The position numbers and the translations under genes were made by a program. This document shows, piece by piece, positions 24,869 through 34,651 of a DNA stretch of 64,000 bases. This stretch comes from Halomarina salina. Its GTDB lineage: Archaea > Halobacteriota > Halobacteria > Halobacteriales > Haloarculaceae. The notes below the pieces were generated by a model, which worked only from the letters and a program-made list of their open reading frames with translations, was not told the DNA's origin and searched no databases. Every line of letters starts with the position of its first letter. Position 1 is the stretch's first letter. Where the stretch lies: the NCBI RefSeq assembly GCF_023074835.1, contig NZ_JALLGW010000002.1, positions 1 through 64,000 of the forward strand. Reading direction: 5' to 3'.

Positions 24869-27064
24869 ATGGACCCAGTCCCCACGGCGGCCTACTACGA
24901 CCGGACGCTGGTCGAGTCCCCCACGCTCTCCCCCGACGGCGACCGCGTCGCGTTCGTCGCCCGGGAGTTCGACCCCGACGAGGACGAGCGGCGCTCGTCG
25001 GTGTTCGTCGCCCCGACCGACGGCTCGCGGGAACCCCACCGGCTCACGCGGTCCTCGGACGCCTCCTCCCCCACGTTCTCGCCCGACGGCTCGACGCTGG
25101 CCGTGCTGATGACCCGCGACCGGGACCTGGCGCTCCGGGTCGGCCGCGACGCCTCGGACGCTGACGACGGCGAGAAAGCGAGAGACGACGGCGAGACTGA
25201 CGCGGACGAGGGCGACGAGACAGGCGAGGAGGGTCAGTCCGCCGACGAGGACGAGGCCGACGACGATTCTGGGAGTGACGACCGGGCGAGCGGCGACCGT
25301 CGGTCGCAGGTGTGGACGTTCGACCTGGAGTGGGGCGGGGACGCCAGGCAGGTGACCACCCGCGAGCACGGCGTCGGCGAGTTCGACTGGTCGCCGTCGG
25401 GCGACCGCCTCGTCATCGCGGCGCGCGACCCGACGGACGACGAGCAGGCGGCCCTCGACCAGCGCGACGAGGGCGGCCCCATCGAGACCGAACGCCTCCA
25501 GCACAAACGCGACGGCTCGGGCTGGCTCGACACCGTGCGGACGTACCTGTTCGTCGTGGACGTAGAGACCCGCGACACCGAACGCCTGGACGAGACCGGC
25601 CTCCGACCGAGTGCGGGGGAGGCCACGACGGGTCGTCAGCCAGCGTGGGGACGGGCGGGTATCGCGTTCCTCGGCTACGACGGCGCGGCTCCCGACGACA
25701 CGTACGCGACCGACGTGTTCCTCGCCGACCCCGACGACGGGAGCGTCGAGTGCGTCACGAGCGGTGAGGCGACCCGTCGGTCGCCGACGTGGAGTCCCGA
25801 CGGGAGCCGTCTCGCGGTCCGCGCTCGGGACCCCGAGAACTGGTACCGACCGGAGGAACTCCGCGTACTCGACCCCGAGACGGGCGAGGAACGAGACGTC
25901 TCGGCGGGCCTCGACCGGACGCTCGGCTGGGCGGCCCCGCGCTGGCTGGACGACGAGTCCCTCGTCTGTCTGCTCGGCGACGGCGGCTGGTCACGGTTCG
26001 CGCGGTTCCACCTCGACGGGGACCCCGAACGTGTCTACGAGTCGCAGTCACGCGCCGAGACGCTCCGGGCGTTCGACCACGCCGAGGGGACGCTCGCGGT
26101 CACGCTGAGCGACCCCGAATCGGGGACCGAACTCTACACGATGCCCGTCGCGGCGCTCGACGAGAGCGCAGGGGAGAACGACGGGCACGAGGAACGAACG
26201 CGACTGACCGCGGCGACCGACCCGCTGGTCGACGAGTACGGCCCGCTGAACGCTCGCCGCGTCGAGTTCGACTCCGACGGCCAGTCCGTCGAGGGTATCG
26301 CCTACTACCCGGCCGACTTCGACCCGAACGACCCCGACCCGCGGCCGTTCCTGCTCGACATCCACGGCGGACCGATGAGCTACGACGCACCTGGGTGGGA
26401 CTTCGACGCCCTGTTCTGGACGACGCGGGGGTACGTCGTCTTCCGCGTCAACTACCGCGGGTCCACCTCCTACGGACGTTCGTTCTCCGAGCAGCTGAAG
26501 GGGCGCTGGAACACGCTGGAGGTGCAGGACCTCCAGGCGGGCGTCGACTGGATGATCGATGCGGGGTGGGCCGACCCCGAACGTCTGTTCTGCACGGGGT
26601 TCTCCCAGGGCGGCGTCAACACCGCCTACCTCGTGACGCGTACCGACCGGTTCGCCGCCGCGGCGGCCGAGCACGGCGTCTACGACCTCGCCTCCTCGTT
26701 CGGGACCGACGACAGCCAGAACTGGCTGGAGGCCGACTTCGGCCTCCCGTGGGAGAACCCCCAGGGCTACCGCGACGCCTCCTCGATAGCCGACGTGGGG
26801 AACGTGCGGACGCCGCTGCTCGTCACGGCCGGCGAGAACGACTGGCGCTGTCCGCCGACCCAGGCCGAGCAACTGTACGTGAGCGTCCGCAAGCAAGGAG
26901 TAGACGCGAAACTGGTCGTCTACCAGGGCGAGCACCACGCCATCACCGACCCGGACCGGGCCATCCACCGACTGGAGGAACTGGAGTCGTGGTTCGGACG
27001 CTACGGCGGCCCGACCGCCGGGGAGAGCGGAGACGACGCCGGAGACGAACCGAGCGAGAACTGA
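24869..27064 (+). CDS. S9 family peptidase (acylaminoacyl-peptidase/POP-like)
   Basis: A 731-aa serine peptidase with an N-terminal beta-propeller built of WD40/TolB-like repeats (LSPDGDRVAFVAR, FSPDGSTLAVL, WSPDGSRLAVRARD) and a C-terminal alpha/beta hydrolase domain. The triad is Ser579 (GFSQGG), Asp658 (GENDWRC) and His689/690 (GEHHAI). It should trim short peptides or N-acyl amino acids in the cytoplasm; no signal peptide is present. Residues about 95-147 form an Asp/Glu-rich insert inside the propeller, a halophile-type expansion. ATG at 24869 is chosen over the ATG at 24689, which would add 60 Arg/Pro-rich residues from the previous gene. Confidence 0.9.
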   Translation: MDPVPTAAYYDRTLVESPTLSPDGDRVAFVAREFDPDEDERRSSVFVAPTDGSREPHRLTRSSDASSPTFSPDGSTLAVLMTRDRDLALRVGRDASDADDGEKARDDGETDADEGDETGEEGQSADEDEADDDSGSDDRASGDRRSQVWTFDLEWGGDARQVTTREHGVGEFDWSPSGDRLVIAARDPTDDEQAALDQRDEGGPIETERLQHKRDGSGWLDTVRTYLFVVDVETRDTERLDETGLRPSAGEATTGRQPAWGRAGIAFLGYDGAAPDDTYATDVFLADPDDGSVECVTSGEATRRSPTWSPDGSRLAVRARDPENWYRPEELRVLDPETGEERDVSAGLDRTLGWAAPRWLDDESLVCLLGDGGWSRFARFHLDGDPERVYESQSRAETLRAFDHAEGTLAVTLSDPESGTELYTMPVAALDESAGENDGHEERTRLTAATDPLVDEYGPLNARRVEFDSDGQSVEGIAYYPADFDPNDPDPRPFLLDIHGGPMSYDAPGWDFDALFWTTRGYVVFRVNYRGSTSYGRSFSEQLKGRWNTLEVQDLQAGVDWMIDAGWADPERLFCTGFSQGGVNTAYLVTRTDRFAAAAAEHGVYDLASSFGTDDSQNWLEADFGLPWENPQGYRDASSIADVGNVRTPLLVTAGENDWRCPPTQAEQLYVSVRKQGVDAKLVVYQGEHHAITDPDRAIHRLEELESWFGRYGGPTAGESGDDAGDEPSEN

Positions 27065-27085
27065 GTCGCGGGGCCAGCGGACCGT

Positions 27086-27874
27086 TCACTCGACGGTGTC
27101 ACTGCTGCCGACGTCGACCGCACCAGCGTCGCTCCCGTCGTCCGAGCCGTCTCCCCCGCCGTTCCCGGCGACCAGGTCGACGTAGGACCGCTGGAGCGAG
27201 TCGGGGTCGAGCGCCGACGACGCGAGCGTCTCGGCCCGTTCGTCGACCACCACGCGCCCCGACTCCACCACGGTCAGGTGGTCGAGCACGGGTCCGAACT
27301 CGTCGAGTCTGTGCGTCGAGACGAGCGCCGCCCGCTCGTCGGTGACGTAGTCGTCGAGGAGCGCGACGAGCTCCGCCCGCGAGACGTCGTCGACGTCGGA
27401 CATCGGTTCGTCGAGGACGAGCAGTCGCGGCTCCTTCTGGAGCGCCAGCGCCACGTCGAGTTTCTTGGCGAACCCGCCGGAGAGGTCGCCCGCGAGTCGG
27501 TCGCGCTCGCGGTCGAGTCGCAGTCGGGCCAGCACGTCTTCGAACCACGGTCCGGGGTCGGCCCCGGTGATGTCGCCGAACACGTCCAGGTTCTCGCCGA
27601 CGGTGAGGTCGGGGTAGAACGTCGGCGTCTGGAACCCGCAGCCGACGGTCGAGCCGTGGCACTCCACGGACCCACCCGAGGGACGGGTGAGACCGAGTGC
27701 GACCCGGACGAGCGTGGACTTCCCGGAGCCGTTCGGGCCGACGAGACAGTGGACGGTACCGGTGTCGACGGACAGCGAGACGCCGTCGAGTGCCGCGGTG
27801 TCGCCGTATCGTTTCTCTACCTCGTCGAAGGTGAGTAGCGGCTCGGTCGTGTCCGCGTCGCTCGTGTCCGTCAT
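27086..27874 (-). CDS. ABC transporter ATP-binding protein (ABC-2 exporter)
   Basis: A 262-aa ABC ATPase: Walker A VGPNGSGKST, Q-loop QTPTFYPDLTVGENLD, signature LSGGFAKKLDVALAL, Walker B LLVLDEPMSDVD and switch STHRLDEF. The signature FAKK and the short D-loop are typical of multidrug or Nod-type exporters. Its ATG overlaps the stop of the upstream permease gene by 4 nt, so the pair forms one exporter. The cargo is not evident. Confidence 0.88.
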   Translation of the reverse strand: MTDTSDADTTEPLLTFDEVEKRYGDTAALDGVSLSVDTGTVHCLVGPNGSGKSTLVRVALGLTRPSGGSVECHGSTVGCGFQTPTFYPDLTVGENLDVFGDITGADPGPWFEDVLARLRLDRERDRLAGDLSGGFAKKLDVALALQKEPRLLVLDEPMSDVDDVSRAELVALLDDYVTDERAALVSTHRLDEFGPVLDHLTVVESGRVVVDERAETLASSALDPDSLQRSYVDLVAGNGGGDGSDDGSDAGAVDVGSSDTVE

Positions 27875-28941
27875 CTGACCCTCCGATAGCGGACGATGCT
27901 CAGTTCGAGCAGGACGAACGCACCGAGCGTGACCAGCGCCAGTCCGGCGAACCAGTCGAGGAAGTCGGTGACGGTCATCCCCTTGAGCATCGAGGAGCGA
28001 GCGACGATGGTCGCGTAGTGCAGCGGACTCGCGCGGGCGATCTCCCGCCGAATCGGGGAGAAGAACCCGGCCGGGTAGATGGTGTTCGAGAACGCCAGCA
28101 GACCGAACAGCACGACGATGTTGACGAACCGGCCGACGACGTCGAACCGGAACAGGAGCATGATGGCCGTGCTGAGCGCGACGAGTCCGAGGAACGTCAG
28201 CAGGTACGCGAGGATGGCGGCGGGAGCGACCCCGGTGTTCGCGTAGCCGAGCCAGCCGCTCATCAGGTGGACGACGGCCATCGGGACGAACAGCAGCGCT
28301 CCGAAGAACAGCACCTTGCTGGCGACGACCGCCTCCAGCGACGCCTCGACCTCCAGCCTGTCGAGGACCTGTCGCTCGTTGGCGAGGTTGTACGGGACGT
28401 AGGCGAACGCGAACAGCAACACGACGAGCAGGAGTCCGACGGGGACGAGGTACTCCGAGAGGCTGTGTTCGGGGCCGACCACCTCGCGTTCGACGGTCAC
28501 GTCGGCGGGGAGCGTCCGCTGGAGCGGGTAGTCGAGGACGCTGACGATTGCCTCCGACGCCTCGTGGTACGGGACGATGGAGCCGTCGACGTAGAACGTG
28601 AAGTTCGCCGTGACTCCCTCGTCGGTCAGGTCGGGCGGTACTTCGAGGACGGCGTACACCTGTTCGCGTCTCAGCGCGTCGAGTCCCGCCTCGGTGTCCT
28701 CGTAGCGTCGCGGGTCCGAGAACAGCGTCACCGCCGCGGTGGCGATGTCCAGGTCGTCCTCAGACACCGAGTCGTCGGCGGGGACGACGGCGACCGGCGA
28801 GTCACGCGGGATGACCTGGTCGAACGCGGTCGTCGTGTAGACGAACCCGCCGGGGAGGATGAGCAGCAGCAGACAGAGCGTGGCGAGGTTGTGTCTGCTC
28901 CAGCGGAGTTCCTTCCGGAGCAAGGAGCGGAGGCGGCGCAT
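27871..28941 (-). CDS. ABC-2 type transporter permease
   Basis: A 356-aa membrane protein: one N-terminal span (ATLCLLLLILPGGFVYTT), a 130-residue extracytoplasmic domain, then about five spans in the second half, the classic ABC-2 layout. The motif ASPLHYATIVARS in a loop between spans is common in these permeases. Translationally coupled to the ATPase gene that follows it. A membrane-anchored protein of unknown function lies just upstream on the same strand, with a 64-nt gap, and could belong to the same unit. Confidence 0.87.
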   Translation of the reverse strand: MRRLRSLLRKELRWSRHNLATLCLLLLILPGGFVYTTTAFDQVIPRDSPVAVVPADDSVSEDDLDIATAAVTLFSDPRRYEDTEAGLDALRREQVYAVLEVPPDLTDEGVTANFTFYVDGSIVPYHEASEAIVSVLDYPLQRTLPADVTVEREVVGPEHSLSEYLVPVGLLLVVLLFAFAYVPYNLANERQVLDRLEVEASLEAVVASKVLFFGALLFVPMAVVHLMSGWLGYANTGVAPAAILAYLLTFLGLVALSTAIMLLFRFDVVGRFVNIVVLFGLLAFSNTIYPAGFFSPIRREIARASPLHYATIVARSSMLKGMTVTDFLDWFAGLALVTLGAFVLLELSIVRYRRVR

Positions 28942-29005
28942 GGTTCTGACGAGCGGGTTACGACAGGTCGGGAGAACGGAAAGTTGAGTGTGTCGATTGG
29001 TCGAC

Positions 29006-30103
29006 TCAGTACGTCGAGCCAGCGGTGCCGGTCATGGGCATCGCCAGCATCCGGTAGTAGAGGCGGACCAGGTCGGCCACCTCGTCGACCGGTTGCTCGA
29101 AGGTGAGCGAGACCCGCGACCCGTCGCGTTCGACCGTCACGTCCCGGAGCGCCTCCTTCGCCGTCTCGTTCTCGATACCTCCTCTCAGCACTGCGACGCC
29201 GCCCTCGGTCACGTCCTGCACGTCCTTCGCGTTCTCGGAGCCGCCAGCGTTCATGCCGACCGTCAGTCCGACGCTGTCGCCCTCGGAGTAGTACGACCCG
29301 GAGACGTACCGAACGTCGGAGAAGACGTTCATTTCGAGCCCCGAACCGGTGTTCTCGTAGGCAGCGTCGGGGATCTGCTGCTGGGGGATCTCCATCGCGA
29401 ACTGGAGGAAGCCGTCGTGGGTGGCGTCGTACTGTTCGCGGAGTTCGCCGCCGAACGACGACCCGTCACCAGCGGCGACCGCGAGCGTGTCGTTGACGGC
29501 ACCGGGCGACCCGACGACGTAGACGCCGTCGTCGATGACGCCGATGTGCTGGTCGGTTCCGAACGCGGCGGACTCATTCGGTTTGTAGACGGTGTAGCCG
29601 TTCACGGTCGTCTCCTCGTACGGGCGGTACTCGGATTCGGTGGCGTTGACGAACTCGTCGGTCGACCAGTCCGAACTGACGATGACACCGTTGTACTGGT
29701 CGCCAGTCGAAGCGACGCCGGTCGAGTTCGTGTTACCGAACACGACCGCTTCGTGGAACCCGTCTGCGCTCAGGTCGCCGGAAGCGGAGTCGTTCTCGAC
29801 GGCCTCCATCGCCTCCTCGTAGCTTTCCGGCCCGTCGTACCGCTCCGACGCGTTCGCCTGCGTCTCCAGTGCCGCGTTCGCCAGCTGTTTGGTGCTGTCG
29901 TCGTCGACGACCGCGCTGTCGAAGCGCATCACCATCGTCGCGTTCTCGGGAACGTTGTCGACGAGGTCGGCGTCGTCGCCGAGGACGCCGTCGACGTCGA
30001 CCGTACCGGTGTACACCGCACCCGCACCGGCGCCCGTGAGGACGAGCAGGCCGGCGAGTGCGATCTTTACCTTCTGCGCCAGGAGAATCTCTGAGAGTGC
30101 CAT
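29006..30103 (-). CDS. haloarchaeal membrane-anchored protein of unknown function
   Basis: A 365-aa protein with one N-terminal membrane span (about 13-31, IALAGLLVLTGAGAGAVYT) and a large acidic, Asn/Ser/Thr-rich ectodomain with a possible pseudo-repeat: two halves each rich in VVFGNT/VYVVGSP-like strands. About ten N-x-S/T sequons make N-glycosylation plausible. No catalytic motif is visible. It is probably surface-exposed. Proximity to the ABC-2 pair suggests, weakly, an accessory role. I do not recognise the family. Confidence 0.6.
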   Translation of the reverse strand: MALSEILLAQKVKIALAGLLVLTGAGAGAVYTGTVDVDGVLGDDADLVDNVPENATMVMRFDSAVVDDDSTKQLANAALETQANASERYDGPESYEEAMEAVENDSASGDLSADGFHEAVVFGNTNSTGVASTGDQYNGVIVSSDWSTDEFVNATESEYRPYEETTVNGYTVYKPNESAAFGTDQHIGVIDDGVYVVGSPGAVNDTLAVAAGDGSSFGGELREQYDATHDGFLQFAMEIPQQQIPDAAYENTGSGLEMNVFSDVRYVSGSYYSEGDSVGLTVGMNAGGSENAKDVQDVTEGGVAVLRGGIENETAKEALRDVTVERDGSRVSLTFEQPVDEVADLVRLYYRMLAMPMTGTAGSTY

Positions 30104-30239
30104 GGTCGGGAGGGTTCCGGTCGGGAACCGTGTCTACGGTGAATTTTCGACAGGACCGACTAATCAGTTTCGGTGATAGTCCCGTTCGGATGCCTTCTCT
30201 TTCCAGTCCCGACGGACGAAAGCCTGGTTCCGACGGCGG

Positions 30240-30815
30240 TCAGCCCATCCGTGCGGACTGCGCCGCGAGTTCGACGTGCGCTCGGGCCTCGCCGTCGACG
30301 CTCGGCCCGTGACCGACGTACAGGTCGTCGCCCTCTGCCACGTGGTCCAGCACGTAGTCGATGCTCTCGACGAGTCGCGACCGGTCACCCTCGGCGAGAT
30401 CGGTGCGACCGAACCCGCCGCCAGCGAACACGAGGTCGCCGCCGAACAGGACGCCCGCGTCGGGCGAGTGGAAGCAGAGGTGGTCGTCCTTGTGGCCCGG
30501 CGTGTGGAGCGCGACGTACTCGTGGTCGCCGAGGACGACGGTGTCGCCGTCCGCGATGGCGTGGTCGACCCCCGGCTGGTCGGTGTCGAACCCCCACGCG
30601 TCGACCCCGAACGCCTCCTTCACCGCGTCGAGGTTGCCGACGTGGTCGGGATGCGTGTGGGTGAGGACGACGGCGTCGAGGCCGTCGACCCGGTCCCGGA
30701 CGCGCTCGACGACGTCGAACTCGTTGCCCGGGTCGACGAGGACGGTCCGCTCGCCGCTGACGAGGAAGGCGTTGCTGGTGAACCCCTGGACGCCCTGTGC
30801 GAGGTTGGATATCAC
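30240..30815 (-). CDS. MBL fold metallo-hydrolase
   Basis: A 191-aa metallo-beta-lactamase-fold protein of the glyoxalase II-like branch. The metal motif is LTHTHPDHVG (His53, His55, Asp57, His58), followed by TPGHKDDH (third His), and GDLVFAGG (bridging Asp). It is short for a true glyoxalase II, lacking the C-terminal helical cap. It should hydrolyse a thioester or similar ester; the substrate is unknown. Confidence 0.85.
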   Translation of the reverse strand: MISNLAQGVQGFTSNAFLVSGERTVLVDPGNEFDVVERVRDRVDGLDAVVLTHTHPDHVGNLDAVKEAFGVDAWGFDTDQPGVDHAIADGDTVVLGDHEYVALHTPGHKDDHLCFHSPDAGVLFGGDLVFAGGGFGRTDLAEGDRSRLVESIDYVLDHVAEGDDLYVGHGPSVDGEARAHVELAAQSARMG

Positions 30816-30883
30816 GGGCGGTCGTTGGACCGAGGCCGGTTAGAGCGTGTCGCTCGGGAGCCGTGGTGAGAGCGAGATGTATC

Positions 30884-31552
30884 TCACTCCGACTCGACGT
30901 CGGCGAGGTCACCGGCCACGAGCGCCTCCTCGACGAGGTTCCCGTGCCCTCGTCGGAGACGGTCGGCGGCGGCCTGCGCGGAGACGTCGAACGACGACCC
31001 CAGCTCCTCGGTCGTCACGCCGTGCGGGAAGTCGTAGTAGCCCTGTTCGAAGGCGGTGACGAGCGTCTCGTGTTGCGGTCCGGTCAACCCGAACCGGTCA
31101 CGGTTCGAGTCGCTCGTCTCGTAGATGGCGTCGACGGTCATCGACAGCCCCTCGTCGTCGGCGAACTCGTGGGTGCGCTGGAGGGCGTCCCGGCCGGGGA
31201 AGAACAGTCGCATCGACCACTCGTCGTCGGTGCCGACGGCCGAGAGCACCGTCGCGTCCTGCTCGGCCAGGGCGTGGGCGACGACCGCGACCTTCGACCC
31301 CCACGACATGCGGTAGAGTCGCTCGCCGTCGAACTCCGAGAGTCGCGACAGCGAGTCGACGGAGGCGTCGTCCTCGAACGACTCGTGGAGGGCGTCGAAG
31401 TCGTCGGCCGTCACCCAGAGGAACGGCACGAGGTGGTCCGCGCTGTGCGCGACCACGCGTTGTATCTCGACGTTCGTCGAGGGGACCGCACGGAACGTCT
31501 CGTGGAGCGCGAACTCGTTCACCGGAAGTCGTATCTCGGTCATCGTGCCCAT
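30884..31552 (-). CDS. Bat-like HTH transcriptional regulator
   Basis: A haloarchaeal bacterio-opsin-activator-type regulator of 222 aa. The N-terminal 150 residues form the small domain that precedes HTH_10 in these proteins, and the C-terminal HTH is FGLTGPQHETLVTAFEQGYY then VTTEELGSSFDVSAQAAADRL. There is no PAS/GAF sensor. The start could be ATG at 31552 (MGTMTEIRL) or at 31543. The creatininase gene lies upstream on the same strand with a 77-nt gap and is a plausible target. Confidence 0.85.
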   Translation of the reverse strand: MGTMTEIRLPVNEFALHETFRAVPSTNVEIQRVVAHSADHLVPFLWVTADDFDALHESFEDDASVDSLSRLSEFDGERLYRMSWGSKVAVVAHALAEQDATVLSAVGTDDEWSMRLFFPGRDALQRTHEFADDEGLSMTVDAIYETSDSNRDRFGLTGPQHETLVTAFEQGYYDFPHGVTTEELGSSFDVSAQAAADRLRRGHGNLVEEALVAGDLADVESE

Positions 31553-31629
31553 ACGGGTCTCACCGGATGAGTGCTCGCCCCCGACCCATAGCCGTTCGGC
31601 TTGATGCACGTGGGCGTTGACGGAGCCGA

Positions 31630-32406
31630 CTACACGTGGTCGGCCGGGAGGAGCGCCGACCGGTCGCGCTCGGCGAGCCACTCGCAGAGTTCCACCAGCT
31701 GGTCTGTCGCGGCCTCGAACAGCTCCTCTCCCTTCTCGGCGGTCGCGTCCGTCTGGTCGCCGAACACGCCGTTCGCGGAGTTCTCGACGGAGTCGTAGAA
31801 CGTCCGCGACCCGTTCCGGCGGGCCTGCTCGGCCTCCGCGTCGAAGTCCGCCCAGCCGTCGTCGCGGGCGGCTTCGAGACGGTCCTCTCGGACGAGGTCC
31901 GGGCGGAGGTACTGTATCATCGCCGTCTCCTTCGGCCCGCCGTGGGGACCGTTGCGCTCGAAGCTGTCGTTCACGAGGTCCGGGATCGACTCGTCCCACA
32001 TCCACTCCAGAGCGTAGGCGTCGCCAGCGTCGTGGAGTCGCCGTCCGACCTCCCGGAGGTGCTGGACGTTCCCCCCGTGGGCGTTGACGAACACGATGCG
32101 GTCGACGCCGTGGTAGGTGAGGTTGCGCGCCAGCGAGGTCATGTAGTCGCGGAACGCGGGCGCGTCGACCCACATCGTTCCGTGGAACTGGCGGTGGTGG
32201 GGGCTGACGCCGATCTTCACCGTCGGCGTGCAGAGGTAGCCCGTTCGCTCGGCCGCCTCGCGGGCGTACGCCTCGGCGATGAGGTGGTCGGTCGCCTCCG
32301 GCAGGTGCGGGCCGTGCTGTTCGGTGCTGCCGACGGGGACGATGGCCAGCGACTCCCGGTCGAAGTAGTCGCCCAACTCCTCCCACGTGTGGTCGGCCAG
32401 GTACAT
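31630..32406 (-). CDS. creatininase family amidase
   Basis: A 258-aa member of the creatininase family of metal-dependent amidohydrolases (creatinine, mycofactocin, formamide hydrolases). The metal motif VPVGSTEQHGPHLP (Glu29, His31) with Asp40, the VNAHGGN motif (His110), and GGPKETAM with the metal Glu are complete. These enzymes open cyclic or linear amide bonds. The true substrate in haloarchaea is unknown. Nearby nitrogen-related genes are distant, so I give no pathway. Confidence 0.88.
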   Translation of the reverse strand: MYLADHTWEELGDYFDRESLAIVPVGSTEQHGPHLPEATDHLIAEAYAREAAERTGYLCTPTVKIGVSPHHRQFHGTMWVDAPAFRDYMTSLARNLTYHGVDRIVFVNAHGGNVQHLREVGRRLHDAGDAYALEWMWDESIPDLVNDSFERNGPHGGPKETAMIQYLRPDLVREDRLEAARDDGWADFDAEAEQARRNGSRTFYDSVENSANGVFGDQTDATAEKGEELFEAATDQLVELCEWLAERDRSALLPADHV

Positions 32407-32495
32407 ACCGCGGATTCACCGGGCGCTGTCAAGAAACTACGCGAGACGGTGGTATCGCCCGGACGAGACGCGTGGAGCGTCGGCAGGAACTCGCC

Positions 32496-34130
32496 TCAGC
32501 GCTCACGCTCCAGCACCGTCCCGCCCGTACCGACGGCGACCGCCCGACTCGAATCGACCGCGACCGCCGTGAGGTCGGCGTCGGTCGCCACGAGGCACTC
32601 CTCCCAGTCGCCCGTCCCGCTCCGTTCCGCGAGCGTTCCACCCGGCCCGCAGGCGACGCCGTACTCCGTCTCACCGTCGGCAGCGTCACCGCCGACGACC
32701 GCTATCCCGTCGAGCGACCCGTCGAGGACCCGTCGCGGCGTCCACACGGCACCGTCGTACTCGAACAGGCGGCCGTCGCTCGCGCCGACGAGGACGCGGT
32801 CGGCGGCGAGCGGTGCGAGCGCGGTGAACGAACAGTCGGCGTCCTCCACGCCGAGGTCGGACCACGACTCGCCCGCGTCGCGAGTGACGAACACCGACCC
32901 GTTCGTGTCACAGCAGTAGCCCGCCTCCGGACCGAACGCGAGCGCGGCCACGCTCGACCCGCTCCCGGGTTTGACCGGGTCGCCCCACGCGACCCGACCC
33001 TCGTCGTACCGGCCACGGAGCACCGCACCGGAGCCGTTGGCGAGCACGACCGTCTCCCCGCCCGCCGGTCCCGTCGCCGCGACGGCGGTCAGGTTGTCCG
33101 TCAGGTCGTTCGGCGCGGAGTGGTCGGTGAACCGCCCCGCCTCCACGTCGTAGCGGCCGACCGCGCCGCTGTCGCCCGCGACCCACACCGCCGCGTCGTC
33201 GTCGGTCGAGCCGACCCCGTGGAGCGCGTTCCCCGCCGTTCCGGGGCCGTCGTTGAGCAGTCGTTCCCAGTCGTCGCCGCGATCCGCGACGACCACGCCC
33301 TCGTCGCCGACGGCGTACGCACCGTCCGCCGTGACCGCGACGCTCCGAAGCGCCCGGTCGGTCGAGACGGAGACCGGCCCCCAGCGCTCCTCTGAGCCGG
33401 CCCCGTCGTCGGTGTCGCTGTCGGTATCGCCGTCTGCGTCCGAGTCGCCGTCTGCGTCCGAGTCGCCGTCTGCGTCCGAGTCGCCGTCTGCGTCCGAGTC
33501 GCCGTCTGCGTCCGAGTCGCCGTCCGAGTCCGTGCCGCTATCACCGTCAGAATCACTGTCCGAATCCGAGTCACCGTCCGAGTCCGAATCGGTGTCCGAG
33601 TCGCAGTCACCGTCAGAATCCGAATCGGTGTCGCTGTCCGAGTCGGTGTCCGTATCGCTGTCAGCGTCACCGTTCGTGTCGGTATCCGCGTCGGCGTCCG
33701 CTCCTCCCCGACTCCCGTCTGGTTCGGCGGTGACGGCCGTACCACCTCTGGGCGGGCCCTCACCGACGGTGTCGGAGACTGGTGTCTCGCGGGCCGCCGA
33801 CTCGCCGCGGTCCGTCGTCCCAGCCTCCTCCGCACCGCTGGGTCCGTCACCAGCACTGGTCGCTCCCTCGGCACCAGCGGTCGCGGTGTCCGAGGTCGCT
33901 CGTTCCGGAGTCGGGTCTCCCGCGGCCGCGTCGCCCGCGGTCGAGTCGCGGGTGAGGTAGAGGTACAGCGGCGGGAGGACGTAGGTCAGTATCGCGAGGA
34001 TCGCGAACCCCCAGTGGACGAACGTCAGGAGACCGAGCGCGGTCAGCGCCACCGTCGTCGCCGTGTGAATCGCGGTGCTGACGTACGCGCGATAGAAGGT
34101 CGGGAACCCCTGGTCGGTGGGCAGTGCCAT
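32496..34130 (-). CDS. membrane-anchored beta-propeller with Ser-Asp repeat linker
   Basis: A 544-aa protein in three parts. Residues 18-60 give two membrane spans ([18 protein letters not shown], then [15 protein letters not shown]). Residues 61-142 are a low-complexity linker; 143-246 is an almost pure Asp/Ser/Thr/Gly repeat (DSDADG units). Residues 247-544 form a BNR/YCF48-like beta-propeller with recurring [10 protein letters not shown]-type strands ([43 protein letters not shown]). The SD linker resembles bacterial SD-adhesin stalks but without LPXTG. ATG at 34130 is used because the first span follows directly; the longer frame to 34370 is Arg-rich antisense sequence. Function unknown, perhaps display or assembly of a surface complex. 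Confidence 0.72.
   Translation of the reverse strand: MALPTDQGFPTFYRAYVSTAIHTATTVALTALGLLTFVHWGFAILAILTYVLPPLYLYLTRDSTAGDAAAGDPTPERATSDTATAGAEGATSAGDGPSGAEEAGTTDRGESAARETPVSDTVGEGPPRGGTAVTAEPDGSRGGADADADTDTNGDADSDTDTDSDSDTDSDSDGDCDSDTDSDSDGDSDSDSDSDGDSGTDSDGDSDADGDSDADGDSDADGDSDADGDSDADGDTDSDTDDGAGSEERWGPVSVSTDRALRSVAVTADGAYAVGDEGVVVADRGDDWERLLNDGPGTAGNALHGVGSTDDDAAVWVAGDSGAVGRYDVEAGRFTDHSAPNDLTDNLTAVAATGPAGGETVVLANGSGAVLRGRYDEGRVAWGDPVKPGSGSSVAALAFGPEAGYCCDTNGSVFVTRDAGESWSDLGVEDADCSFTALAPLAADRVLVGASDGRLFEYDGAVWTPRRVLDGSLDGIAVVGGDAADGETEYGVACGPGGTLAERSGTGDWEECLVATDADLTAVAVDSSRAVAVGTGGTVLERER
33429..33518. repeat. 18-bp tandem repeat, five copies, in the Ser-Asp linker
   Basis: Five contiguous copies of CGCCGTCTGCGTCCGAGT (plus strand), identical by eye, encode the DSDADG hexads of the beta-propeller protein on the minus strand. 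Flanking sequence holds degenerate versions. Uniform copies within a degenerate region suggest recent slippage expansion. Confidence 0.93.
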
Positions 34131-34182
34131 CTGGTCGTGGTGGAGACACCCGAGCGGGATGAGCGTTCGGCCAGCGAACTGC

Positions 34183-34533
34183 TCAGACCGTACTCGCGAC
34201 GACGACCCGGACCGTCCCGTCGCTCCGGTTGACGAGTTGCCGCGACTGTTCGGGCGGGATGCTGACCGCCTCGTACTCCTCCAGCGTGAGCGACTCGACC
34301 GCACCCGACGGGAGCAGGCAGTCGACGTCCACCGCCCCCTGCACCGCGAGATACACCGACTCGCAGTCACAGCCAGCGTGGTCGTACTCGGTTCCGCGGC
34401 GGCCGGGCGCGAGTTCGACGACGGAGACGCTCAACCGCTCGCAGCCGAGCAGTTCGCGCAGCGGCCACATCTCCCCGCCTTCGTCCTCGATGACCGACCG
34501 CGTCTCCCCGATTCCAGCGGTCTTGTACGCCAT
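34183..34533 (-). CDS. cupin domain protein
   Basis: A 116-aa single cupin barrel. The first motif region is [20 protein letters not shown], with His and Glu of the GX5HXHX3-4E type only partly retained, and the second is [16 protein letters not shown], where metal-binding His is replaced by Gln. It may therefore bind a ligand rather than catalyse. An unusual CDC pair (Cys-Asp-Cys) sits in motif 1. No target is known. Confidence 0.75.
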   Translation of the reverse strand: MAYKTAGIGETRSVIEDEGGEMWPLRELLGCERLSVSVVELAPGRRGTEYDHAGCDCESVYLAVQGAVDVDCLLPSGAVESLTLEEYEAVSIPPEQSRQLVNRSDGTVRVVVASTV

Positions 34534-34613
34534 ATGAGACGGTGGACAGTTTCGAATATCAACGTGTCGCCCGCTGATGCAACGTCACGCGACGGACGAG
34601 CGCAGGCCGACAA

Positions 34614-34621
34614 TCATTATG
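34614..34621 (+). promoter_or_regulatory. thyA promoter (TATA-like)
   Basis: TCATTATG at 34614-34621 is centred about 34 nt before the thyA ATG in an otherwise GC-rich gap, giving a leader of about 8 nt for the thyA-folA transcript. Confidence 0.35.
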
Positions 34622-34651
34622 TGAAGGCAACCTGACCGTCGACAACGACCG

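Noticed and set aside
33253-33960. Plus-strand frame with [14 protein letters not shown]-like repeats
   Set aside because: It is the complement of the Ser-Asp linker of the beta-propeller protein, not a separate repeat protein.
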